This document shows, one piece after another, positions 48,764 to 57,967 of a stretch of 64,000 nt of DNA; the first letter of the stretch is position 1; each line of letters opens with the position of its first letter. Position numbers and translations under genes: made by a program. Source of the stretch: Gammaproteobacteria bacterium. GTDB lineage: Bacteria; Pseudomonadota; Gammaproteobacteria; Steroidobacterales; Steroidobacteraceae. The notes beneath the pieces are model-generated. The model saw nothing but the letters and a program-made list of their open reading frames with translations. It ran no database searches and was not told the origin of the DNA. The stretch spans positions 47,568 through 111,567 of the forward strand of contig JAHEAZ010000001.1 in assembly GCA_024642505.1 (NCBI GenBank), given 5' to 3'.

Positions 48764-50574
48764 CCAGTTCGCCCGCGGGCGTTAACGATTTCGTCATCAA
48801 ATTCGCCAACGTCAATGGCACCGGATCGGCGAGCGCGAACTCGCTGATCATGAAGTCGATCTTCAGGATGGGCGTGCCAGTGGTTGGCAAGAATTTCTTC
48901 CCGTCCAACATTCAGGGGCTGCCCACCTGGTACGAGATCCGTGTTACCGGTGATGCCTGGATGGCGCGTTCCGGGCGTGTCGACGTGATGATTGCGATGA
49001 ACGCGGAGACCTACGGCCGGGACATCGCCGAGGTCTCCCCCGGCGGCTACCTTGTCTTCGATTCGACCTGGCAGCGTCCCGCGCTGCTGACGCGCGAGGA
49101 TGTCACGGTACTCGGTGTACCGCTCGCGCAGCTGTGCACAGAGAACTTCGAGGGCGCTCGCGCACGTGTCCTGATGAAGAACATCATGTACGCCGGCGTG
49201 CTGGCCGCGCTGCTGGATCTCGACCTGGAGGTCATGCGGGGACTGCTGGTCGAGTCGTATTCGAAGAAACCGGCGCTGGTCGATGCCAACATGAAGGCGA
49301 TCGGCATCGGCTACGACTACGCTCGTGAGCATTTCGACTGTCCACTGCCGACGCGGGTTGAAGGCCTTGGCCTGACGCGCGGCCACTTCATGATGGACGG
49401 CAACACGGCGGCCGCGCTCGGCTGTGTCTATGCCGGGGCGACGGTCGGCGCCTGGTATCCGATCACGCCTTCGACTTCGTTGATGGATGCGTTTCGTGGA
49501 TTCTGCGGCAGGTTCCGCGTCGATCCCGAGACCGGCCGGAACAACTACATCATCGTGCAGGCGGAGGACGAGCTGGCCGCCATTGGTGCAGTCATCGGAG
49601 CATCATGGAATGGGGCTCGCGCCTTCACGCCCACCAGCGGGCCGGGTATCTCGCTCATGAACGAGTTCATCGGCCTGGCCTACTACGCCGAGATTCCCGC
49701 GGTGCTGTTCGATGTCCAGCGCGTTGGACCGTCCACCGGAATGCCAACCCGGACCCAGCAGTGCGACCTGCTCAGCTGCGCCTATGCCTCGCACGGCGAC
49801 ACCCGCCACGTGCTTCTGTTCCCGGCGAATCCGGAGGAATGCTTCTACATGTCGGTGCAGGCTTTCGACCTCGCCGAGCGCCTGCAAACGCCGGTATTCG
49901 TGCTACTGGACCTCGATATCGGCATGAACGACTGGATGGTGCCGGACCTGAAGTGGAGCGACGACTTCCAGCCGGACCGTGGCAAGGTGCTGTCACCCGA
50001 GCTGCTGGAGAAGATCGAGAGGTTCCATCGCTACCTCGACGTGGATGGCGACGGCATTCCCTGGCGCACGATACCCGGAGTGGGTGAGAAGGGTGCCTAC
50101 TTTACCCGTGGGTCGGGACACAACCAGTATGGTGGCTATACCGAGGATTCGACGGAGTACCAGGCAGTGATGGAACGGCTGAGCCGCAAGTTCCGCAAGG
50201 CGGCCGGGATGGTGCCACAAGCCGTCAGCAATGGGGACGGGCGTGCCAGCGTCGGCATCGTCAGCCTCGGCTCCTGCGATGGTGCAGTGTGCGAGGCACT
50301 GCAGGTCTTGCGTGCGGGCGACCTTGCAGTCGACTATCTGAGGGTGAGGGGGTTTCCGTTCGGGGAGGAGGTCGAGTCCTTCCTCGCTGATCACGAGATC
50401 ATCTTCGTCGTGGAACAGAATCGCGATGCGCAGCTGAAGTCGCTGTTGACGCTGGAGACTGCGGTGGAAAAGCGCAAGCTGCGCTCGGTCCTTTACTATA
50501 GCGGCCTGCCGATTTCCTCAGGCTGCATCGTCGAGGGAATCAACTCGGCTCTTGCGCGGGGAGAAGCGGCATGA
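48751..50574 (+). CDS. 2-oxoacid:ferredoxin oxidoreductase, fused gamma-alpha subunit (KorA-like)
   Basis: A 607-residue protein. The gamma domain is at residues 10-200 (KFANVNGTGSASANSLIMKS and VGKNFFPSNIQGLPTWYEIR); the alpha (pyrimidine-binding) domain starts near 220 (GNTAAALGCVYAGATVGAWYPITPST). It has the gamma-alpha fusion order of 2-oxoglutarate:ferredoxin oxidoreductases, so 2-oxoglutarate is the likely but unproven substrate. ATG 48751 lies inside the end of the flavoprotein gene. It overlaps the beta gene by four bases (ATGA). Confidence 0.9.
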   Translation: MPELASSPAGVNDFVIKFANVNGTGSASANSLIMKSIFRMGVPVVGKNFFPSNIQGLPTWYEIRVTGDAWMARSGRVDVMIAMNAETYGRDIAEVSPGGYLVFDSTWQRPALLTREDVTVLGVPLAQLCTENFEGARARVLMKNIMYAGVLAALLDLDLEVMRGLLVESYSKKPALVDANMKAIGIGYDYAREHFDCPLPTRVEGLGLTRGHFMMDGNTAAALGCVYAGATVGAWYPITPSTSLMDAFRGFCGRFRVDPETGRNNYIIVQAEDELAAIGAVIGASWNGARAFTPTSGPGISLMNEFIGLAYYAEIPAVLFDVQRVGPSTGMPTRTQQCDLLSCAYASHGDTRHVLLFPANPEECFYMSVQAFDLAERLQTPVFVLLDLDIGMNDWMVPDLKWSDDFQPDRGKVLSPELLEKIERFHRYLDVDGDGIPWRTIPGVGEKGAYFTRGSGHNQYGGYTEDSTEYQAVMERLSRKFRKAAGMVPQAVSNGDGRASVGIVSLGSCDGAVCEALQVLRAGDLAVDYLRVRGFPFGEEVESFLADHEIIFVVEQNRDAQLKSLLTLETAVEKRKLRSVLYYSGLPISSGCIVEGINSALARGEAA

Positions 50575-51626
50575 GCGGCGTCGTCAAGCCAAGGGTCGAG
50601 CATCCGGGGCTGCCGCGCAACGCGCTGGGATTGTCGCGACGCGCCTACGAAGGCGGTATGTCGACGCTGTGCGCGGGCTGCGGCCACGACTCCGTGACTG
50701 CTGCCATCGTGCAGGCCTGCTTCGAGCTGTCGATGCCGCCGCAAAGCGTGGCCAAATTATCGGGCATCGGATGTTCGTCGAAGACCACTGCGTATTTCGT
50801 CAGTGGCGCGCATGGATTCAATGGCGTCCACGGCCGCATGCCGGCGATCGCTGCGGGGGCGAGCGCTGCCAACCGGACCTTGAAGTACCTCGGCGTGTCC
50901 GGGGACGGCGATTCCCTGTCAATCGGGCTCGGCCAGCTGGGCCACGCAATTCGCCGCAACATGGACATGCTCTACCTGCTCGAGAACAATGGCGTCTACG
51001 GATTGACCAAGGGGCAATTTTCCGCCTCGGCCGATCTCGGCTCAAAGTCGAAGAAGGGCGAGTCAAACGATCACGAGCCCATAGATCCTGTCCTGCTGGC
51101 GTTGGCGTTGGGCGCGACCTTCGTCGCAAGGAGTTTTTCCGGCGACAAGGAGCAGCTCGTCCCGCTGATAAAGATGGGCCTGATGCACCAGGGTTTCGCG
51201 CTGATCGATATCCTCTCGCCCTGTGTCACTTTCAACGACCACGAGGGGTCAACCAAGAGCTACGCCTACGTCCGTGAGCACCTGCAGACTCCCATCGCCG
51301 CCGACTTCGTCGAGTCGCGGCGTGAAATCACGGTCTCATACGCGGCGGGAGAGGCAGTGTCGGTCGAGATGCACGACGGCAGCAACGTGCTGCTGCGCAA
51401 GCTCGATAGCAGCTATGACCCCACCGACCGGTCGGCCGCGCTGGCCTACGTGCAGGAGCGGGCCGCAATCAACGAACACGTTACCGGCCTGATCTACCTT
51501 GGCGAGGGCCGCCGGCATTTTCATGAGCGCCACAATACGCCGGACGAGGCATTGAACTCGCTGGCCTTTGACAAGCTGTGCCCGGGAAGCGCCGCGCTGG
51601 AGCGGATCCTCTCCCGCTACCGCTGA
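50571..51626 (+). CDS. 2-oxoacid:ferredoxin oxidoreductase beta subunit (KorB-like)
   Basis: A 351-residue TPP-binding subunit. TPP and cluster motifs: STLCAGCGHDSVTAAIV, GIGCSSKTTAYFV, and GVSGDGDSLSIGLGQLGHAIRRN; LLENNGVYGLTKGQFS completes the TPP site. Together with the alpha subunit it oxidatively decarboxylates a 2-oxoacid to acyl-CoA, or runs in reverse to fix CO2, with ferredoxin. It is last in the operon. Confidence 0.92.
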   Translation: MSGVVKPRVEHPGLPRNALGLSRRAYEGGMSTLCAGCGHDSVTAAIVQACFELSMPPQSVAKLSGIGCSSKTTAYFVSGAHGFNGVHGRMPAIAAGASAANRTLKYLGVSGDGDSLSIGLGQLGHAIRRNMDMLYLLENNGVYGLTKGQFSASADLGSKSKKGESNDHEPIDPVLLALALGATFVARSFSGDKEQLVPLIKMGLMHQGFALIDILSPCVTFNDHEGSTKSYAYVREHLQTPIAADFVESRREITVSYAAGEAVSVEMHDGSNVLLRKLDSSYDPTDRSAALAYVQERAAINEHVTGLIYLGEGRRHFHERHNTPDEALNSLAFDKLCPGSAALERILSRYR

Positions 51627-51662
51627 ACGCAGACCACTGCGCGGTCGGCCAATGCCTGCGGC

Positions 51663-53189
51663 TCAGCGCGCGGCTTCGTCGAGCATTGTGACGGCGTGCT
51701 GGTACAGTCGGACGGCGTCTTCGGCGGACTTGCCTATGGCCGTCACGCCGAGCTTGCCATGCCCGGCGACGCAGCCTAGCAGGCTGAATGTGATGCCCTG
51801 CTGTGTGGCTTCGTCGAAGTGCAGGTCGGCCTCGACCGAAACCTCAACCACGTCTTCCGGTGTCAGGCGACGGTACGCGTCCTTCTGCAGGTTGTCCGTT
51901 GCGTAGTAGCAGCGGGGTTCGCCGGACCGGGTGCAGAACAGTCCGTCGTTCGAGTCATAGCGGCCGTCGGTGAGCAACTGCAACATCTGGAACGGAAACG
52001 CGGTACCTCCCTTGCGAAGGTTGATCTCAATGGCACAGGGGTCACCGTGGGCGCCGTCGCCGGGAACCACGAAATCGACGGCAAACCGGCCGATCACGCC
52101 GCGCTGGCGCAGCTGCTCCGCAACCTTCAGTCCCGCTTCATGAATCTCGCGGCGGTAGGCAGCAGAGGCGGGGAACGTGCTGCCGAGAAAGGTCTGTCCG
52201 GAGGGGCCGCCCAGCACCTGGTCATGGGTCGACACTGATTCAATCTCCCCTAGCGGGTTGACGCGGAACTGCGCAGACGGAGAGTGATGGCCAGCGCCTT
52301 CCACCCAGGCCTCGACAATGCCCCGTTTCTCCTGCAGCTCGTGGCAGAAATGCTCCCAATACTCGTCGCGTGCCTCGAAGCGCAGAGTGCGGGGCAGGTG
52401 TTCATCGATCCAGTCACGCAGCCCCGGCGCCCCGCTGTCCGGAGCACCTTCGAAACTGAATACTGCGTTGCCCTCGCCGGAGAAGCCCTCGTCCAGCTTG
52501 ACCGCCGCCCGCGCCAGGGTCGGCTGGCGCAATTTCAGTCCGACCAGCGCATCAGCGACGTCACGCGCATCACGCAGATCCTCGGCGCCGTCTGGGAAAC
52601 GGATGCCTGCTGCGCGGAAAATCCGCCGCGAGCCGCTCTTGCTTCCGAGGTTCTTCAGGGCCGGATCGCAGGCGTACAGCGGCACGCCCAGGCGCACCGC
52701 CAGGGTGCGCTCCAGCGGGGTGGAGTTGAAAACTGAAAGGTGGGCGATCGCCGGATCGCCGATCGCGTCGCGCAGTCGCTGCAACAGGCGCGGACGGTCC
52801 AGGATCTTGCTGGTCAGCGACGCCAGCGACCCGTCGCAGGCGCTGAGCAGCGTCAGCCTTCGGCGCGCATGCGAAGAGGGCACGCCAGGCAGCATGTTCA
52901 GGTAGTAGTCGACGATGAGTGGATGCAGCGGCTGGCTGGTTACGAACACCAGGCGTGTATTGGGCATCCTGAGCAGCAGCAGCAGGCTCAGGTGCCGTTC
53001 CTCGTAGTGCAGGGTACCCGCTATGCGCGCCAGCTGGTCGACATCGAGGCTCAGTCCAGGCACGACGACGACGGTGCGAGGCGCCAGTCGGTCGCTGAAG
53101 ACCGAACGGAACAGCCTGGGCAGCCCTGCCTGCAACTCGGCAAAGCGCGCGAGCTCTGCAGCTGATCCCGGCGCGAATGTCTCGGTCAC
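51663..53189 (-). CDS. PGM1-like ATP-grasp peptide ligase
   Basis: A 508-residue protein. Residues 1-200 form a pre-ATP-grasp domain (VVVVPGLSLDVDQLARIAGTLHYEERHL). The ATP-grasp core spans about 215-420 (LARAAVKLDEGFSGEGNAVF, FAVDFVVPGDG, DPCAIEINLRKGGTAFPF). The C-terminal region DLHFDEATQQGITFSLLGCV, then GKLGVTAIGKSAEDAVRLYQ, resembles PGM1_C of the pheganomycin peptide ligase. It should join a carboxylate to an amine with ATP. No other peptide-biosynthesis gene is adjacent. The GTG at 53189 with GGGGGA upstream is preferred over a longer reading to 53309. Confidence 0.78.
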   Translation of the reverse strand: MTETFAPGSAAELARFAELQAGLPRLFRSVFSDRLAPRTVVVVPGLSLDVDQLARIAGTLHYEERHLSLLLLLRMPNTRLVFVTSQPLHPLIVDYYLNMLPGVPSSHARRRLTLLSACDGSLASLTSKILDRPRLLQRLRDAIGDPAIAHLSVFNSTPLERTLAVRLGVPLYACDPALKNLGSKSGSRRIFRAAGIRFPDGAEDLRDARDVADALVGLKLRQPTLARAAVKLDEGFSGEGNAVFSFEGAPDSGAPGLRDWIDEHLPRTLRFEARDEYWEHFCHELQEKRGIVEAWVEGAGHHSPSAQFRVNPLGEIESVSTHDQVLGGPSGQTFLGSTFPASAAYRREIHEAGLKVAEQLRQRGVIGRFAVDFVVPGDGAHGDPCAIEINLRKGGTAFPFQMLQLLTDGRYDSNDGLFCTRSGEPRCYYATDNLQKDAYRRLTPEDVVEVSVEADLHFDEATQQGITFSLLGCVAGHGKLGVTAIGKSAEDAVRLYQHAVTMLDEAAR

Positions 53190-53354
53190 GGGTCCCCCGG
53201 CGCAACCCCCCTGGTCGAGTCTAAACCGACCCACCTGCCTGCCCGTCGGTGTATGCCGAAACCTCTCCGGGTGACCACATTCTGGCCAGCACCCGCCGAA
53301 AGCTGCCACCGGCCGGCTTGACCCAGTGACCAGACTCGCCTGTCGTGAAGCCCG

Positions 53355-54275
53355 CTAGGTGCGGAGCGTCATGATGGCGCGCGGCAGGAGTGTCGCAACG
53401 ACCGGGGTATGTCCCACCAGCTGACCGTCGGCCTGGACTGCGGCGGATGGTGAAGTCTCGATACGCACGCTTTGCGACAGCGCCTGGCGCACGAATCGTT
53501 CTTCTGGCAGGCGGCCGTCGAACAGGCGGCCCAGCCGGAGCAGTTCTCGCGGCAAGCGCAGCGGCTCGACCAGCACGACGTCCAGCAGCCCGTCGTCGGT
53601 GCGTGCTGCGGGCGCCAGACGCATGCCTCCGCCACAGAATGGGCCCAGGGCGAGCAGCGTGAGTAACAGTCGTGACTGCAGCTCGGCGTCGTCCAGCTGA
53701 AGCCTGAAAACCGGTGGTGAGTAGGTCGTGAGACTCCTCAGCACGCCAACCAGGTAGGCCAGTTTCCGCGGAATCCTCGCCGGGAGGCGCTCCAGGACAT
53801 GGGCGTCGAGTCCGGCGCCCGCGACGTTGATGAAGAAGCAGGACCGTTCCGGTCCGCTGCAATCTGGAAAATCCAGCCTGCCAACGTCGTGGGCCGACGT
53901 CCGGCCGGTGGCTACACAGCGCGCCATGTCGACGGGACGCGACGGAATGCCGTGCGCGCGTGCCCAGTCATTGCCCGAGCCGAGTGGCGCGGCGCCTATC
54001 GCCAGCTCCAGGGGCGGCACGCTGTGCTGGCCCATCGCGCCGTTCACCACCTCGTGCAGTATTCCGTCGCCGCCCACGGCCAGCAGCCGGCGGTAGCCGC
54101 GATCGAGGCACTCTCGAACCAGCGAGACCGCGTGCCCTGGTCCGGCGGTTGTCGCGGCTTCGAAGGCCACGCCGGCGTCGGTCAAGGCGCTGCCGAGGTC
54201 GGGCCAGCGGCGTCCCGCGTGGCCCCCGCCCGAGGCCGGGTTGACGATGACGAACCATGCGCTGGAGGAGACCAT
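53355..54275 (-). CDS. diacylglycerol/lipid kinase family protein (YegS-like)
   Basis: A 306-residue lipid kinase. Diagnostic motifs: FVIVNPASGGGHAGRRW, LLAVGGDGILHEVVNGAM, APLGSGNDWARAHGI, and the C-terminal DDGLLDVVLVEPLRLPREL. It likely phosphorylates diacylglycerol or a related lipid at the inner membrane. ATG 54275 is used; the longer frame runs antisense through the neighbouring oxygenase gene. It diverges from that oxygenase. Confidence 0.92.
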   Translation of the reverse strand: MVSSSAWFVIVNPASGGGHAGRRWPDLGSALTDAGVAFEAATTAGPGHAVSLVRECLDRGYRRLLAVGGDGILHEVVNGAMGQHSVPPLELAIGAAPLGSGNDWARAHGIPSRPVDMARCVATGRTSAHDVGRLDFPDCSGPERSCFFINVAGAGLDAHVLERLPARIPRKLAYLVGVLRSLTTYSPPVFRLQLDDAELQSRLLLTLLALGPFCGGGMRLAPAARTDDGLLDVVLVEPLRLPRELLRLGRLFDGRLPEERFVRQALSQSVRIETSPSAAVQADGQLVGHTPVVATLLPRAIMTLRT

Positions 54276-54347
54276 GGGGCCATGATGCGCGAGCGGCGGC
54301 TGCGCCGGAAGGGCGAAAGCCCCCCCAATCGGTGATAATGCGCGCCC

Positions 54348-55283
54348 ATGACCCAGGGCATAGGCGCAGTTGACTTCCGGCACTGGACCGGCGATCCGTC
54401 TGGCTTCGCCCGCGATCTTGGTGCGAGCTTCGAGCGCCATGGATTTGCCGTGGTTGCGAACCACGGGCTTCAGCAGCAATTGATCGATGAGTGTCTCGAG
54501 GACCTCAGGGCGTTTTTTGCCTGGCCTGCGGAGGACAAGCTGCGCTATCACGTTGCTGGTAGTGGTGGAGCGCGCGGCTATACGCCTTTCGGCATCGAAA
54601 CGGCCAAGGGAGCAGCCCACCACGACCTCAAGGAATTCTGGCACGTGGGTCGAGAGTTGCCGGCGGGACACCGCTACCGCCGCTACATGCCGGACAACCT
54701 GTGCGTAGATGGAATTGACGGCTTCCGGCGGTCGACTCTGGCCATGTGGGAAGCATTTGATTCGTTGGGCAGGGAATTGCTGGCCGCCATTGCGCTGTAC
54801 CTCGGTCTGCCACCGCGCTGGTTCGACAACAAGGTAGGCGAGGGCAACAGCGTGCTGCGGATCATCCACTATCCGCCGGTCGCCGCCGGCTCCAGCGGCG
54901 TGCGCGCCGGAGCCCATGAGGACATCAACGCCATCACGCTGCTGCTCGGCGCCGAGGAGGCGGGGCTGCAGGTGCTCGACCGCGACGGCCAGTGGATTGA
55001 CATCAACCCACCTGCCGGCTCGCTGGTGTGCAACATAGGCGACATGCTGCAGCGCCTGACCAACCACGTGCTGCCGTCCACGACCCACCGGGTCGTCAAC
55101 CCGGCGGCTGGGCGCGCCGGCAAGGCGCGATACTCGATGCCGTTCTTTCTGCATTTCAACCCGGATTTCCTGATCCGAACGCTGGATGGGTGCGCCGGGC
55201 CCGACCGGCCAGACCGGTACCCGGAACCGATCACCGCAAATGAATTCCTGCAGCAAAGGCTGCGGGAGATCCGCCTGATCTAG
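54348..55283 (+). CDS. 2-oxoglutarate/Fe(II)-dependent oxygenase, isopenicillin N synthase family
   Basis: A 311-residue DIOX_N plus 2OG-FeII_Oxy protein. The iron ligands are H and D in AGAHEDINAITLL and H in STTHRVVNP; the 2OG-binding R-x-S is KARYSMPFF. The N-terminus (GFARDLGASFERHGFAVVANHGL) is typical. Substrate unknown; family members hydroxylate small molecules or act in ethylene or beta-lactam chemistry. It ends 14 nt before the nucleoside transporter. Confidence 0.9.
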   Translation: MTQGIGAVDFRHWTGDPSGFARDLGASFERHGFAVVANHGLQQQLIDECLEDLRAFFAWPAEDKLRYHVAGSGGARGYTPFGIETAKGAAHHDLKEFWHVGRELPAGHRYRRYMPDNLCVDGIDGFRRSTLAMWEAFDSLGRELLAAIALYLGLPPRWFDNKVGEGNSVLRIIHYPPVAAGSSGVRAGAHEDINAITLLLGAEEAGLQVLDRDGQWIDINPPAGSLVCNIGDMLQRLTNHVLPSTTHRVVNPAAGRAGKARYSMPFFLHFNPDFLIRTLDGCAGPDRPDRYPEPITANEFLQQRLREIRLI

Positions 55284-55297
55284 GGCGCCTCGGCGCA

Positions 55298-56563
55298 ATG
55301 GGGAACTACATGGACTGGATGCTGTACGCGCAGGCGTCACTCGGAATTGTCGTCTTCGTGCTGCTGGCATTACCTTTCAGCCGTGCGCCGCGTAGCGTCG
55401 ACTGGAAGTTGGTCGGTTCCGCCATCGTCCTGCAGTTCGTGATCTGCATCCTGCTGCTGAAGGTGCCATTCATCAGCGCCGGATTTGCCTACCTGACCAG
55501 GGCAGTCAACGCACTGTCGGCTGCGACGCTAAAGGGTACCTCGTTCATCTTTGGGTACCTGGGCGGCGGCGCCACGCCGTTTGACGTGACCAACCCGAAC
55601 GCAGTGGTCACGTTCGCCTTCCAGGTGCTGCCACTGGTCATCATCATGTCGGCCCTGTCGGCGTTGTTGTGGTACTGGGGCATCCTGCCCGTTGTAGTTC
55701 GCGCGATCTCCAAGGTCTTCGAGAAGACCCTGGGCACGCGCGGCCCGGCCGGACTGGTCGCCACTGCCAATATCTTTGTCGGCCAGGTCGAGGCTCCCTT
55801 GCTGGTTCGGCCGTACATTTCGCGCATGACGCACTACGAGCTGCTCCTGCTGATGACCGCCGGCATGGCGACGATCGCCGGCTCGGTCATGGTCATCTAC
55901 GCCAGCATGCTCGGAAACCTATTTCACGACATACTCGGCCACCTCCTGACGAAATCGGTCATGTCGGTGCCGGCGTCGATACTCTTTGCTCATGTCATGC
56001 TGCCGGAGCCGCCACCGGACCACGACGGTTCACCGCCGCCGAGGATCTATGGCGGGACCATGGACGCGATCACCCGCGGCACCTCCGACGGGCTGAACAT
56101 CTACCTTGGTATCCTGGCGATGCTACTGGTGCTGATCGCGTTCGTGGCGTTGGTCAATTCGGCGATCAGCCTGCTGCCGGCTTTTGGCGGCGAGGTCTTG
56201 TCGCTACAGCGGATTGCCGGGTGGATATTCGCGCCCATCGCTTGGTTGATGGGGATCCCGTGGTCGGAGGCGCCGGCGGTCGGCTCGCTGATCGGCGTCA
56301 AGACCATACTCAATGAGTTCATCGCCTACATCGATCTGTCGCAGCTGTCGCCCGATGCGCTGTCGGATCGATCGAGGCTGATTACCGTGTATGCGCTGTG
56401 CGGTTTTGCCAACCTCAGCAGCATGGGTATCCTGATAGGCGGTATCGGTGCCATGAGTCCGGAAAGGAAGCTGGAGCTGGGCGAACTGGCGCCACGCGCG
56501 CTGATCGCCGCAACGCTCGGAACCTGCATGAGCGGAGCCGTGGTGGGCATCGTAGCGGGCTGA
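55298..56563 (+). CDS. concentrative nucleoside transporter (NupC/CNT family)
   Basis: A 421-residue inner-membrane symporter with about ten helices. CNT signatures: [55 protein letters not shown], and the C-terminal [21 protein letters not shown]. It imports nucleosides with Na+ or H+. It is 4 nt before the thymidine kinase gene, so import and phosphorylation of thymidine are probably coupled in one operon. Confidence 0.95.
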   Translation: MGNYMDWMLYAQASLGIVVFVLLALPFSRAPRSVDWKLVGSAIVLQFVICILLLKVPFISAGFAYLTRAVNALSAATLKGTSFIFGYLGGGATPFDVTNPNAVVTFAFQVLPLVIIMSALSALLWYWGILPVVVRAISKVFEKTLGTRGPAGLVATANIFVGQVEAPLLVRPYISRMTHYELLLLMTAGMATIAGSVMVIYASMLGNLFHDILGHLLTKSVMSVPASILFAHVMLPEPPPDHDGSPPPRIYGGTMDAITRGTSDGLNIYLGILAMLLVLIAFVALVNSAISLLPAFGGEVLSLQRIAGWIFAPIAWLMGIPWSEAPAVGSLIGVKTILNEFIAYIDLSQLSPDALSDRSRLITVYALCGFANLSSMGILIGGIGAMSPERKLELGELAPRALIAATLGTCMSGAVVGIVAG

Positions 56564-56567
56564 GAGG

Positions 56568-57155
56568 ATGGCCAAGCTCTACTTCTACTTTTCGACCATG
56601 AATGCCGGCAAGTCGACGGCCTTGCTGCAATCGAGCTACAACTACCGTGAGCGGGGCATGCGTACGCTGGTGTACACAGCGGCGATCGACGACCGCGACG
56701 GCGGTCGCGTGCACTCCCGGATCGGCCTGTCGTCGGAGGCGCGGCGGTTCGGGGGCGACGTGAACCTCTTCCAGCAGGTGGCGCGAGAACACGTTGTCGA
56801 ACGACTCAGCTGCGTGCTCGTGGACGAAGCGCAATTTCTCGAGCCGAGACATGTCCGTGAGTTGTCGGCCGTGGTCGACCAGTTGGGCATCCCTGTACTT
56901 TGTTACGGCCTCAGGACCGACTTCCGCGGCGAGCTATTTCCTGGTAGCGCGCGGCTGCTGGCGGTGGCAGATGAGCTGATTGAGCTGAAAACAATCTGTC
57001 ATTGTGGCCGCAAGGCCACCATGGTCGTACGTACCGGCGCCGACGGTCGCGCCGAGGTAGAAGGGGCCCAGGTCGAGATTGGCGGCAATGAACGCTACCT
57101 GCCGCTGTGCCGCCGGCATTTTCACGAGGCCCGCGGCGAATTCCTCGAACCCTGA
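56568..57155 (+). CDS. tdk: thymidine kinase
   Basis: A 195-residue type II thymidine kinase. P-loop [30 protein letters not shown], the lasso-region [19 protein letters not shown], and zinc cysteines in [11 protein letters not shown] and LPLCRRHF. It phosphorylates thymidine in salvage. Start ATG 56568 gives the standard MAKLYFYF. It sits directly behind a nucleoside transporter. Confidence 0.96.
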   Translation: MAKLYFYFSTMNAGKSTALLQSSYNYRERGMRTLVYTAAIDDRDGGRVHSRIGLSSEARRFGGDVNLFQQVAREHVVERLSCVLVDEAQFLEPRHVRELSAVVDQLGIPVLCYGLRTDFRGELFPGSARLLAVADELIELKTICHCGRKATMVVRTGADGRAEVEGAQVEIGGNERYLPLCRRHFHEARGEFLEP

Positions 57156-57208
57156 GTCCTTTTGGGCATCGCGCAGCAGAATCGGCTGCCGTCGTTTAGA
57201 CTAATGGC

Positions 57209-57967
57209 ATGCTTCCCGTCCCGGCCCGGCTGACGGGCGGACCGTGGGCCTTTTTCCTGGACGTCGACGGTACGCTCCTCGACATTGCGGACGCCCCGGA
57301 TCTCGTTCACGTCGATGCGCCGCTCCTGAACCTGCTCGACTCGATCAAGCGGGTCAGCGGCGGTGCGGTCGCACTGGTGAGCGGGCGCAGCATTGACGAC
57401 CTCGACCGGCTCTTCCAGCCGCTGAAGCTATCCGCAGCCGGCCTGCACGGGGCCGAGCGCCGGGATGCGCAGGGTCGCCTGCACCTGCGGCCAGCCGATG
57501 CGCGCCTGCAGCGGGTGCGGGAAGCATTGCAGGCCTGGGCCGTGGCCCGTCCCGGAACGCTGGTGGAGGACAAGGGCGGTGCTGTCGCGCTGCACTATCG
57601 ACTTGCGCCCGGTGAGGAGGTGGCGGCCCGCGAGCTGGTCGAGCGCGTCGCAGCCGGCCTGGGTGGGGACTACGTGGTCCAGGAAGGCAAGCTGGTCACC
57701 GAGGTCCGTCCCGCCGGCGTCAGCAAGGCGACGGCTATCAGGCAATTCATGACGGAGCAGCCATTCACCGGTCTCAGGCCCGTCTTCGTGGGCGACGACG
57801 TCACCGACGAGGATGGATTCATGGCCGTTCGGGACCTGCATGGACTGGCGGTGGTGGTGGGTGCCAGGCGGCAGACCCATGCGACACACTGCCTGGCGGA
57901 TGTCCGGGCCGTGCAGGCCTGGCTGGGCGACTGGCTGACGCGAGTGGTCAATGGAGAGATGCAATGA
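57209..57967 (+). CDS. otsB: trehalose-6-phosphate phosphatase
   Basis: A 252-residue HAD-superfamily enzyme. The nucleophile motif is FFLDVDGTLLDIADAP, motif II is VALVSGRSIDDLDRLF, and the last HAD motif is FVGDDVTDEDGFMAV. It removes phosphate from trehalose-6-phosphate. It is the first gene of an otsB-GH15-otsA operon and overlaps the GH15 gene by four bases. Confidence 0.94.
   Translation: MLPVPARLTGGPWAFFLDVDGTLLDIADAPDLVHVDAPLLNLLDSIKRVSGGAVALVSGRSIDDLDRLFQPLKLSAAGLHGAERRDAQGRLHLRPADARLQRVREALQAWAVARPGTLVEDKGGAVALHYRLAPGEEVAARELVERVAAGLGGDYVVQEGKLVTEVRPAGVSKATAIRQFMTEQPFTGLRPVFVGDDVTDEDGFMAVRDLHGLAVVVGARRQTHATHCLADVRAVQAWLGDWLTRVVNGEMQ

Noticed and set aside
54276..55370. Leftward open frame extending the lipid kinase upstream
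   Set aside because: It is antisense to the 2OG oxygenase, whose iron and 2OG ligands are all present. The kinase starts at 54275.
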